The notes: generated by a model from the sequence alone, not told the origin. DNA of 6,946 nt from Anaerolineales bacterium (GCA_016789165.1 JAEURL010000356.1:1-6946), one strand, 5' to 3'; counted from the stretch's first letter, positions 1-5,696 are shown. Translations and numbers: made by a program.

Positions 1-270
1 TTGAGTTGGAACCCGGCCCAGCGCTTCGGGCTGGCCGCCAAGGGCGACATCGCCGTCGGCTATGACGCCGACCTGGTGCTGGTGGACCCGCGCGAGAGCT
101 TCGTCGTGCGCGCGGCCGAGTCCGAGTCCGGCCAGGGCTACACGCCGTTTGAGGGCCAGACCTTGACCGGGCGCGTGAAGACCACGTTCCTGCGCGGCCA
201 GGTGGTGTACGACGGCGGCCAGGTGGTCGGCCCGGCCCGCGGCCAATACCTGCACCGCCCGACGGCATAA
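1..270 (+). CDS. Cyclic amidohydrolase (allantoinase/dihydroorotase type), C-terminal fragment
   Basis: This is the last 89 codons of a gene cut by the left window edge; the TTG at position 1 is very unlikely to be its start. Seen: a segment of the form NPAxxFGL-x4-GDIAVGYDADLVLVDP (residues 4-30), followed by a YTPFEGQTLTGRV segment and a final LRGQVVYDGG strand near residues 64-73. In cyclic amidohydrolases (dihydroorotase, allantoinase, hydantoinase) this is the C-terminal end, where the chain leaves the metal-dependent TIM barrel and completes the small beta-sandwich domain. The PFEG...LRG...G..L.RP ending most resembles allantoinase (AllB) or dihydroorotase-like proteins, which hydrolyse cyclic amide bonds in the cytoplasm. 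The metal ligands lie upstream of the window, so substrate cannot be decided. The next gene starts 43 bases downstream on the same strand, suggesting an operon. Confidence 0.85.
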   Translation: MSWNPAQRFGLAAKGDIAVGYDADLVLVDPRESFVVRAAESESGQGYTPFEGQTLTGRVKTTFLRGQVVYDGGQVVGPARGQYLHRPTA

Positions 271-301
271 GGACCGCATTGCTTTAGACCGCTGCGCAAG
301 A

Positions 302-308
302 AGAGGAG
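302..308 (+). promoter_or_regulatory. Ribosome binding site of the acyl-CoA dehydrogenase-like gene
   Basis: AGAGGAG lies five bases before the ATG at 314. It is a near-consensus Shine-Dalgarno and fixes the start of the downstream gene. Confidence 0.75.
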
Positions 309-313
309 CTGGC

Positions 314-1603
314 ATGGGCGAACACTTGACCGGGATGGTGCTCATCGAGGACATGACGGCCGCGGAGCAGGAACGGGCGCGGCGCGTGGAAGGCGTGCTG
401 CCGGCGCTGCGCGCGCGCGCCGAGGCCGCCGACGCGGCCGGCCGGTTCCCGCAGGACAACATCGCCACGCTGCGGGCGGCCGGCCTGCTGGGCCTGATCG
501 TGCCGACTGACTACGGCGGCCTGGGCGGCGGCCTGCGGGACCTGGTGGCGGCGGCCTTCGCCCTCGGCACGGCCTGCCCGTCCACGGCCCTGGCCTACTT
601 CTTCCACTGCTCCAGCGCCTCGCGCGGGCTGCTGCCGTTGGAGGCGCTGGAGGCCGGCCTGTTCACGCCGGACGAGGCGCCGGTGGTGCGCGCCTTCGCC
701 GAGCGACTCCTGCACAAGATGGGCACCGACGGGCGCTGGCTGGCCAACTTCGCCAGCGAGCAGGCCAAGACGGCGGCCAGCGCCGTCACCATCGCCACTG
801 AGGCGCGCGCCGCCGCCGGCGGCTGGCGGCTGTCTGGCGTCAAGTCGTTTGGCTGCTCCACCGGCGTCGCCGACGAATATCTGGTCACGGCCAAACTGGC
901 CGGCACGACGACGGCCGACGGGCTCTGTGTGTTCTTCGTCGACCGTGCGGCGGCCGGCGTGCGCGAGCGCGCGCCCTGGGAGGCGCTGGGCATGCGCGCC
1001 ACGGCCACGCACGGCCTAATCCTGGAGGACGTCTTCGTCCCGGCCGAGGCGGCCCTGGCCGTGCCCGGCGCCTTCGTCAAAATGATGCAGGTGAGCCGCG
1101 GCAGCTTCGTGGGCAACCAGGTGGCCGTGGCCGCCATCTACCTGGGCGTGGCCTATGCGGTCTACCACTACGCGCTCAACTTCGTATCCGGCCTGAAGTT
1201 CGCGGACACCGGCGAGTCCATCGCCGCCGAAAGCGGCTTCCACCAGGAGCTGATCGGCAAGATGACCGTGGACCTGGAGACCGGCTTCCTGTGGCTGCGC
1301 CGGCAGGTGCAGCTTGAGGCCAGCGTCCCGCCGCTCCTGCCCAAGCCGCGCGTGGTGGCGCAGTGGCGCCTGTGCAAGGGCGTGGTGTGCGACGCCGCCT
1401 ATGCCGTGGCCACCAACGCGCTCAAGGCCTGCGGCACCAGCAACACCGGCCATGGCGGCGTCATCGGCCGGGCGCTGCGCGACCTGAGCATGGGCCTGGT
1501 GCAGGCCTTCCCGGCCGAGCGCGGGCGGCTGGAGGCGGCCAAGATGCTGGTGGCGGCCGGCGCCGAGCAGGCCGCCTTCAGCACGCGCGAGCGCGCGCAG
1601 TGA
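314..1603 (+). CDS. Acyl-CoA dehydrogenase-fold flavoprotein, canonical catalytic Glu absent
   Basis: The 429-residue protein has the three-part acyl-CoA dehydrogenase layout. An N-terminal helical domain runs to about residue 145 and includes IVPTDYGGLGGG at 62-73. A middle beta domain carries LSGVKSFGCSTGVADEYLV at 173-191 (the flavin-contacting G-K-x-F/W-x-T/S-G-x-A-D pattern) and LGMRATATHGLILEDVFVP at 225-243. The C-terminal helical domain contains CGTSNTGHGG at 373-382 and RALRDL at 386-391. Family members bind FAD and usually desaturate acyl-CoA thioesters; a side branch are flavin-dependent monooxygenases. Aligned by eye, the position of the medium-chain enzyme's catalytic Glu (the YEG of its C-terminal domain) falls at Ala398 in VQAFPAE, and the alternative isovaleryl-CoA dehydrogenase Glu site near residue 266 is also not acidic. 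A normal dehydrogenase reaction is therefore doubtful; a monooxygenase-like or redox role is an alternative. The start is fixed by the Shine-Dalgarno at 302-308. The stop overlaps the GTG of the next gene. Confidence 0.92.
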   Translation: MGEHLTGMVLIEDMTAAEQERARRVEGVLPALRARAEAADAAGRFPQDNIATLRAAGLLGLIVPTDYGGLGGGLRDLVAAAFALGTACPSTALAYFFHCSSASRGLLPLEALEAGLFTPDEAPVVRAFAERLLHKMGTDGRWLANFASEQAKTAASAVTIATEARAAAGGWRLSGVKSFGCSTGVADEYLVTAKLAGTTTADGLCVFFVDRAAAGVRERAPWEALGMRATATHGLILEDVFVPAEAALAVPGAFVKMMQVSRGSFVGNQVAVAAIYLGVAYAVYHYALNFVSGLKFADTGESIAAESGFHQELIGKMTVDLETGFLWLRRQVQLEASVPPLLPKPRVVAQWRLCKGVVCDAAYAVATNALKACGTSNTGHGGVIGRALRDLSMGLVQAFPAERGRLEAAKMLVAAGAEQAAFSTRERAQ

Positions 1604-2187
1604 GTGCGCGGCCCGAGACGGCCGGCGCGGTGGCCCACACCCTCGGCCTCCTGCGCGGCGTCTGGCACGATCATGTCGAGGTCTTCGACCTGGCCGGCCG
1701 GCCTTTGGCGCACGACGAGTTCAGCGGCACGCCGGGGCCGGCGCCGTGGGACAACCTGGTCTACATCGACTTTGATGGTGAGGCCTATCGGCAGACCAAC
1801 GTCACCTTCCGCGGCCGGCCCCTGCACGTGCGCAGTTTCGCCGGGCGGCTGCGGGACGGCGTCCTGGTCTTTGAGCGCCTGGGGCCGGAGGCGCCTGAAC
1901 ACGTCGGTGTATCGGGCGGCCCCGGCATCCTGATCTTTGCCCCGCGCGCCGTCGACGAGGCCTGGCAGCGCTACAGCGAGCCGGACTTCATCCGGTTGCT
2001 TGGCCCCGGCCAGCGCACGCGCACGACCCTACTGTATCGCCAGGGCGTGGCGGTGCGGACCCTGACGGCCTACGGCCAGCGCCTAGCTCCCACGGCTGAG
2101 CAGCGCCTGGCGTGGGACCCGCGCGGCCCGGATGGCCCGGTCCACAACTCCCTCAGCGCGACCCGCGTCTTCCAAAAGCCGGGCTGA
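1600..2187 (+). CDS. Conserved-looking small protein with lipocalin-like features, function unknown
   Basis: I chose the GTG at 1600, which overlaps the preceding TGA in a GTGA junction. The open frame continues upstream to 1363, but that part is only a frame-shifted shadow of the flavoprotein gene. The resulting 195-residue protein has no signal peptide or membrane segment. Seen: a helix-like lead (residues 7-19), then GVWHDHVEVFD at 20-30, a GxW motif opening a strand as in lipocalin-like barrels. A series of alternating hydrophobic strands follows (LVYIDFDG 53-60, VTFRGRPLHVRSF 68-80, GVLVFERL 87-94, GILIFAP 109-115, and a TLLYRQG-VRTLTAYGQRL end). This all-beta pattern suggests a single-domain barrel that binds a small ligand, comparable to DUF3598 or lipocalin-like families; I cannot assign a family. 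Tight coupling to the flavoprotein suggests the two are made in fixed ratio and share a pathway. Confidence 0.8.
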   Translation: MSARPETAGAVAHTLGLLRGVWHDHVEVFDLAGRPLAHDEFSGTPGPAPWDNLVYIDFDGEAYRQTNVTFRGRPLHVRSFAGRLRDGVLVFERLGPEAPEHVGVSGGPGILIFAPRAVDEAWQRYSEPDFIRLLGPGQRTRTTLLYRQGVAVRTLTAYGQRLAPTAEQRLAWDPRGPDGPVHNSLSATRVFQKPG

Positions 2188-2290
2188 CCTGAGCCCCGGA
2201 GCCAGCCGGCTACTGCTTTGCGCGTAGCCATCAAGAAGTGCGATCAATAGGAAGCGGTATTCGGCAAGCGGCTTGAGGCTATCCGCACCC

Positions 2291-2314
2291 TTGGCGCCGA
2301 CCACGGGCGCCCAA
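2291..2314. repeat. Inverted repeat, 8-bp stem with one bulge
   Basis: TTGGCGCC (2291-2298) faces GGCGCCCAA (2306-2314) across a 7-base loop, giving eight pairs with one bulged C. There is no T-tract on either side, so it is not a standard intrinsic terminator. It could stabilise the 3' end of the upstream message. Confidence 0.35.
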
Positions 2315-2360
2315 CGGCCGGCCGCGAAGCGGGCAGGTGGGTCTACCGCTTCATATTCTG

Positions 2361-2378
2361 GCCGCCCAGCCGGGCGGC
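2361..2378. terminator. GC-rich perfect hairpin, possible 3' end of the upstream operon
   Basis: GCCGCCC (2361-2367) and GGGCGGC (2372-2378) form a perfect 7-bp stem with the loop AGCC. It lies between the last upstream gene and the promoter at 2412-2439, where an operon end is expected. No run of T follows on either strand, so termination is uncertain. Confidence 0.3.
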
Positions 2379-2411
2379 AAGCCCCGGCTCGCTTGGAATG
2401 CCAACTGCCCC

Positions 2412-2439
2412 TTGCTAATTCGCTCGGATGTTCTATAAT
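2412..2439 (+). promoter_or_regulatory. Sigma-70-type promoter for the small ORF / GG-tail protein / DUF4132 unit
   Basis: A perfect -10 hexamer TATAAT (2434-2439) is preceded after 16 bases by TTGCTA (2412-2417), which matches four of six bases of the -35 consensus. It sits in the most AT-rich patch of the window, unlike the surrounding coding DNA. Transcription would begin near 2446, leaving about 180 bases of leader before the ATG at 2627. A short ACAA-n5-TTGT dyad (about 2446-2458) lies over the predicted start point and could be an operator, but is too short to call. Confidence 0.6.
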
Positions 2440-2461
2440 CACAATCACAACTGAATTGTTA

Positions 2462-2522
2462 TCTCCTGCCCTAATAGCTTGCCCATGGCCAGGCGGCCAT
2501 GTCACTTTACTCACTCAGGAGG
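2462..2522 (+). promoter_or_regulatory. Structured 5' leader that could mask a Shine-Dalgarno
   Basis: Three elements are arranged in order. TCTCCTG (2462-2468) is complementary to CAGGAGG (2516-2522), with six Watson-Crick pairs plus one G-U. Between them lies a perfect 7-bp hairpin, CATGGCC (2484-2490) and GGCCATG (2495-2501), loop AGGC. The outer helix would cover the AGGAGG ribosome site of the small ORF at 2529. This resembles a translation-controlling leader. I recognise no known riboswitch class in it. Confidence 0.35.
2517..2522 (+). promoter_or_regulatory. Consensus Shine-Dalgarno AGGAGG of the 28-codon small ORF
   Basis: A perfect AGGAGG stands six bases before the ATG at 2529 and is the best ribosome-binding site in the window. 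It does not serve any long gene directly, which is the main argument that the small ORF is translated. Confidence 0.6.
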
Positions 2523-2528
2523 TTGCCC

Positions 2529-2615
2529 ATGTTCACTGCCCCGCTGCGTTCGTCTCCCACTGCTAGTTCATCCTCACTCAATCGCCGGCCCGTGGCCGGC
2601 CGGCTGGCCCATTAA
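2529..2615 (+). CDS. Possible 28-residue serine-rich leader peptide
   Basis: ATG at 2529 to TAA at 2613-2615, placed six bases behind a perfect AGGAGG. The peptide has six serines, four of them consecutive (S13-S16, codons AGT TCA TCC TCA at 2565-2576), then an RRP segment. Many codons end in A or T, unlike the real genes of this window, which fits a leader peptide better than a selected protein. It ends 11 bases before the next ATG, close enough for reinitiation. Its 3' half covers two overlapping, mutually exclusive hairpins (2584-2600 and 2594-2609). It could equally be a chance ORF behind a ribosome-like purine run. It resembles no family I know. Confidence 0.4.
   Translation: MFTAPLRSSPTASSSSLNRRPVAGRLAH
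2584..2609 (+). promoter_or_regulatory. Two overlapping alternative hairpins just upstream of the GG-tail gene
   Basis: GCCGGCC (2584-2590) pairs perfectly with GGCCGGC (2594-2600), loop CGT. The second arm can instead pair as GGCCGG (2594-2599) with CTGGCC (2604-2609), including one G-U. The two folds exclude each other, as in attenuators. No T-run follows, so any effect would more likely be on translation. The genome is rich in GGCC words, so chance formation is realistic. Confidence 0.25.
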
Positions 2616-2626
2616 AGGGGGGAGCC

Positions 2627-3028
2627 ATGCCCACTACGCTCACCATCCGCGATGAGTCCACGGCCACGCTGGGCCGGCCGGACCTGGTCTGGACTCTGGC
2701 TTGCCCCTTGGAGCACCTGACTGCGCGCGAGCTGATTCAACTGCGCATCCAGCACGAGGTCGAGGCCTATAACCACCGCCAGCCGGAGGTCTTCCAGGGT
2801 CTCGTCCAGCCCTCCGACGCCGAGCGTGCGCTGAACGGCTTCCGCTTGCGCGAGCGCCGCCGGCTGGACTGGCGCCGCCAGGCGGAGCGGGCGCTGGCGG
2901 CCTTTGAGAGCAATGGCTTTATCCTGCTCGTCGACGACCGGCAGGTGGACAGCCTGGACCAGGTGCTCGCGGTCGGCCCGCAGACAACGATCACGTTCCT
3001 CAAACTCGTGCCGTTGGTGGGGGGGTGA
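2627..3028 (+). CDS. 133-residue DUF4132 partner; ubiquitin-like (beta-grasp) candidate with Gly-Gly C-terminus
   Basis: The ATG at 2627 follows a GGGGGGAG purine run (2617-2624). No signal peptide or membrane segment is present. Seen: strand TTLTIRDEST (3-12), strand LVWTLACPLEH (20-30), helix TARELIQLRIQHEVEAYN (32-49), an insert with VFQGLVQPSDAERALNGFRL (55-74) and a charged helix (about 80-95). The end is strand GFILLVDDRQV (97-107), DSLDQVLAVGPQ, and strand TTITFLKLVPLVGG (120-133), with stop directly after Gly-Gly. The order hairpin-helix-strand-strand and the final segment parallel ubiquitin's LIFAGKQLED...STLHLVLRLRGG and the MoaD/ThiS GG tails; this is my inference from pattern, not a database match. 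A charged central insert makes it longer than ubiquitin. The DUF4132 gene overlaps its stop (GTGA), so the two probably act together. The Gly codons lie inside the next gene's purine-rich ribosome site, which could by itself explain the GG. Confidence 0.88.
   Translation: MPTTLTIRDESTATLGRPDLVWTLACPLEHLTARELIQLRIQHEVEAYNHRQPEVFQGLVQPSDAERALNGFRLRERRRLDWRRQAERALAAFESNGFILLVDDRQVDSLDQVLAVGPQTTITFLKLVPLVGG
3019..3025 (+). promoter_or_regulatory. G7 run: ribosome site of the DUF4132 gene and candidate -1 slippery heptamer
   Basis: Seven G residues read as G_GGG_GGG in the upstream frame immediately before its TGA (3026-3028). They supply the purine-rich ribosome site, with five bases to the ATG at 3031. 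A -1 slip on them would bypass the TGA and enter the downstream frame at GTG ACG ATG. Confidence 0.4.
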
Positions 3029-3030
3029 CG

Positions 3031-5562
3031 ATGTTGAACCGGCTGCTTCAACCGCTGGGGCTGATCGACCCGGCGCGGGCCCAGATCGATCAACTGGCGC
3101 GCGAGTTCGAACGCTACACCCTCAAGCTCAAGGACACGCCGACCGGCCGGCTGATCCTGGCCGCCGACGCCGAGGCGCAAAAGGCCAGCTTGCTGGCGAT
3201 GCTGGCCTGGCATACGCGCTCGGCGCCGGGGCGGAGCCTGCTCGCGCCGGAGTGGCACCAGCGCTGGTGCATGCTCGGCGCCATCTTCGATCTGCTGCGC
3301 CGGCGCCTGCCCTTCGCGCCGGCCGAAGTGGCGGCCGTGCTGGAGTGGGCCCTGCGCCTGGGCCAGCCGCATTGGCGCGGCCTGGGCCAGTTGGTCCGGG
3401 TGCTGGCCGACTATCAGGCGCACCACCCGCTGACGGACGAAATGCGGACCCTGACGTTGGCTCTGGCCGACCAATGGCAGACCGCCGGCCGCTCGCCGGC
3501 GGCCCAGCAGCAGGCCATCCGGCTGCGTGAGCTGGCCGGCGCCGGCGGCGAGTCAGTGCCGGTGGCTTCCGGCGAGCCGTGGGCGGCGGCCGCCCGGGCG
3601 GACCTGGCCGGCCTGCCGGAGCCGGCCCGCGGTGCGTGGGCGCGCCTGCTCAGGCTTGGCGCTCAGGCATCCGGCTCAACGCCCAGCGCCCGCTGGCTGA
3701 AACAGGCCCGTGCGCTCCGGGACGAGATCGGCGGCGACGCCTGCCAGGCCGCCCAACTGCGCTGGTTTGCCCTGGTGGCGCAGCCGCGTCCGGATGGGCC
3801 GGAGGCGCGCCGGTGGGAGCTGGACTCAGTCAATGTGGGCTGCCTGCGCGGCCTGGCCTGGTTGGGCGCCGATCGTCCAGACGCGGACCTGGCGCGCGGG
3901 TTGGCCGCGCTGGCCGGCGTCTGCTTTCGCAAACTGCCCGGCCTCGGCCCGCGTGCGCCGCGCCTGGGCAATGCCTGCCTGTGGGCGCTGGGCCAGATGC
4001 CTGGGCCGGCCGGCCTGGCCCAGCTGGCCATCCTGAACGCCCGTCTCAAAACCAGCGCCGCCCGGAAGGTGATCGCGGCCGCGCTGGCGGCGGCCGGCGA
4101 ACGCGCCGGCCTCTCGCCCCGGGAGCTCGCCGAGCGGCTGGTGCCCGATTTCGGCCTGACGGCGGTGGGCGAGCGCCGGGTGCCGCTGGGCGACTGCCTG
4201 GCGGAAGTGGTTGTGGCCGGCACAACCGAGGTCGAACTCCGCTGGCGGCGTCCCGACGGCCGGCGGTCGACGGCGGTGCCGGCGCCCGTGAAGACCGCCC
4301 ACGCGGCCGAGCTCAAGGAGCTCAAACAGAGCCTGGCGGACCTGCGCCGGATGCTGCCGGCCCAGCGCGACCGCCTCGAAAGCCTGTATCTGGCCGGCCA
4401 GAAGTGGCCCTACGCCGCGTGGCGCGAGCATTACCTGGACCACCCTCTGGTGGGGACGCTCGCCCGCCGGCTGATCTGGAAGTTCAGCCGCGGCGACCAG
4501 GCGGCCTCGGGCATCTGGCGGGCCGGGCGGATCGAAGGCCGCGCCGGCCCGGCCCTGGACTGGCTGGACGCCCACACCCAGGTAGAGCTGTGGCATCCGC
4601 TCAATGCGGACTCGGCCGTGGTGTTGGAGTGGCGCGCCTGGCTGACGGACCAGGCGGTGCGTCAGCCATTCAAGCAGGCCCATCGCGAGGTGTATCTGCT
4701 CACCGACGCCGAACGGGCGACGGCCACGTACTCCAACCGGTTTGCGGCGCACCTCTTGCGCCAGCATCAGTTCAACGCCTTGTGCGCGGCGCGCGGTTGG
4801 CAGAATCAGCTGCGCCTGCTGGTCGACGACGACTATCAACCCGCGCTGCGGCTGCTGCCGGAGTGGGGGCTGCGGGCTGAGTTCTGGATTGAGGGGGTCG
4901 GCCAGGCCTATGGGGAGGACACCACCGCCGCCGGCGCTTACCGGCATGTGGTCACGGACCAGGTGCGCTTCTACGCGCTCGACGCGTGCCGGAATTGGGC
5001 GCACGCCGGCGGAGGCGGTTACGCCGGCGACCGGCGGCAGGAGCCGGCCGAGCCGCTGCCCCTCGCGCAGATCCCGCCGCTGGTCTTCTCGGAGGTCATG
5101 CGTGACGTCGATCTCTTCGTGGGCGTGGCCAGCGTGGGCAATGATCCCGCCTGGGCGGATGGCGGGCCGCAGGGCCGGCCCGTGGACTACTGGGCGCGCT
5201 ATGCGTTTGGGACACTGGCGCCGACGGCGGAGACGCGCCGGCAGGTCCTGGCCGATGTGCTGCCGCGCCTCAAGATTGCGCCGCGCTGCCGGCTGGCCGA
5301 CCGGTTCCTGGTGGTGCGCGGCGACCGGCGCACCTACAAGATCCACCTGGGCAGCGGCAACATCCTGATGGAGCCAAATGACCAGTACCTGTGCATCGTC
5401 CCGGCGCGCGGCCCGGCCGCGCTGGCTGCCGGGCCGGTCTTTCTGCCGTTTGAAGGCGACCAGACTTTGGCCGTGATCTTGAGCAAGGCTTTTTTGCTGG
5501 CCGCAGACGCCAAGATCACGGACCCGACAATCCTGCGCCAGATTAGCTCCGTGGCAGTTTGA
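3031..5562 (+). CDS. DUF4132 domain protein (MolR/YehI family)
   Basis: The 843-residue protein (845 if the overlapping GTG at 3025 is used) has no signal peptide or membrane helix. I prefer the ATG at 3031 because the G-rich ribosome site is then correctly spaced. Residues 1 to about 390 are alpha-helical and repeat-like (for example near 325-375), HEAT-like in appearance. The family core follows: PVKTAHAAELKELKQSL (420-435), HPLVGTLARRLIWKF (471-485), PFKQAHREVYLLTDAER (546-562), YSNRFAAHLLRQHQF (567-581), PPLVFSEVMRDVDLFVGVAS (682-701), and a conserved end with YKIHLGSGNILMEPNDQY (769-786), FLPFEGD (804-810) and LSKAFLLAADAKITDPTI (817-834). These match the DUF4132 family, whose E. coli members YehI and MolR are called molybdate metabolism regulators, with no established biochemistry. 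It is shorter than those (roughly 1,200 residues) and I see no clear WGR domain. Co-translation with the GG-tail protein suggests a complex. Confidence 0.93.
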   Translation: MLNRLLQPLGLIDPARAQIDQLAREFERYTLKLKDTPTGRLILAADAEAQKASLLAMLAWHTRSAPGRSLLAPEWHQRWCMLGAIFDLLRRRLPFAPAEVAAVLEWALRLGQPHWRGLGQLVRVLADYQAHHPLTDEMRTLTLALADQWQTAGRSPAAQQQAIRLRELAGAGGESVPVASGEPWAAAARADLAGLPEPARGAWARLLRLGAQASGSTPSARWLKQARALRDEIGGDACQAAQLRWFALVAQPRPDGPEARRWELDSVNVGCLRGLAWLGADRPDADLARGLAALAGVCFRKLPGLGPRAPRLGNACLWALGQMPGPAGLAQLAILNARLKTSAARKVIAAALAAAGERAGLSPRELAERLVPDFGLTAVGERRVPLGDCLAEVVVAGTTEVELRWRRPDGRRSTAVPAPVKTAHAAELKELKQSLADLRRMLPAQRDRLESLYLAGQKWPYAAWREHYLDHPLVGTLARRLIWKFSRGDQAASGIWRAGRIEGRAGPALDWLDAHTQVELWHPLNADSAVVLEWRAWLTDQAVRQPFKQAHREVYLLTDAERATATYSNRFAAHLLRQHQFNALCAARGWQNQLRLLVDDDYQPALRLLPEWGLRAEFWIEGVGQAYGEDTTAAGAYRHVVTDQVRFYALDACRNWAHAGGGGYAGDRRQEPAEPLPLAQIPPLVFSEVMRDVDLFVGVASVGNDPAWADGGPQGRPVDYWARYAFGTLAPTAETRRQVLADVLPRLKIAPRCRLADRFLVVRGDRRTYKIHLGSGNILMEPNDQYLCIVPARGPAALAAGPVFLPFEGDQTLAVILSKAFLLAADAKITDPTILRQISSVAV

Positions 5563-5568
5563 GCGGCT

Positions 5569-5586
5569 CCAGGGGGTATTCCCTGG
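5569..5586 (+). terminator. Short hairpin just after the DUF4132 stop codon
   Basis: CCAGGG (5569-5574) and CCCTGG (5581-5586) form a perfect 6-bp stem with loop GGTATT, six bases past the TGA. No T-run follows, so it is at best a weak or Rho-assisted terminator, or a 3'-end stabiliser. Confidence 0.35.
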
Positions 5587-5608
5587 TGTGTCCGATCACG
5601 GGCGGCAG

Positions 5609-5614
5609 TATACT
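5609..5614 (+). promoter_or_regulatory. Possible -10 element for the methyltransferase gene
   Basis: TATACT matches five of six -10 bases in the 134-base gap between genes. No good -35 hexamer stands at the proper distance upstream, so this is a weak prediction. Transcription would start near 5621, giving a leader of about 75 bases. Confidence 0.3.
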
Positions 5615-5696
5615 GGTTTGGAGCGGGCCGGTATCGGTGCCGGGTGGGAGGTTGCCTCAAACCTCAGCGGCCCGCCGAAAGGAGCGCGATCCTGCC

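Larger units (their letters stand above)
2188..2411. other. Intergenic stretch without a convincing gene; contains hairpins
   Basis: About 220 bases with no ORF that has a ribosome site and plausible codon use. The minus strand stays open here (2083-2514) but overlaps the end of the upstream gene, lacks a convincing start and is not recognisable. What the stretch does hold is two stem-loops (2291-2314 and 2361-2378), after which base composition drops into the promoter region near 2412. Confidence 0.5.

Noticed and set aside
284..1137. Several long minus-strand open frames opposite the flavoprotein gene
   Set aside because: They are mirror frames of high-GC coding DNA with skewed composition and no ribosome sites.
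1363..1599. N-terminal extension of the lipocalin-like gene back to an ATG at 1363
   Set aside because: This part overlaps the conserved C-terminal domain of the flavoprotein in another frame and translates to Arg/Gly-rich low-complexity sequence; the GTG at 1600 gives a normal coupled start.
2083..2514. Minus-strand open frame of 143 codons across the intergenic region, with a protein-like segment around 2225-2350
   Set aside because: It overlaps the 3' end of the coupled small gene and runs through the promoter, has no clear ribosome site, and matches no family I know. A decayed gene fragment remains possible but unsupported.
3579..4880. 433-codon + strand frame inside the DUF4132 gene
   Set aside because: It is an out-of-frame Arg/Gly/Pro/Ala-rich translation of the real gene.
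3826..5346. 506-codon open frame on the minus strand inside the DUF4132 gene
   Set aside because: It is a GC-driven shadow: the + strand frame matches a known family along its whole length, and the minus-strand translation is rich in Arg, Gly, Pro, Gln and His with no motif.
2627..5562. A complete ubiquitin-conjugation or Bil-type defence operon
   Set aside because: Only a possible ubiquitin-like protein is visible; none of the required E1, E2 or deubiquitinase partners is encoded in the window, so the claim is limited to the single protein.
5559..5696. TTG start at 5559 overlapping the DUF4132 stop for the membrane methyltransferase
   Set aside because: The 46 extra residues are not membrane-like or conserved in appearance, and span a hairpin and a possible -10 element; the ATG at 5697 gives a normal-length family member.
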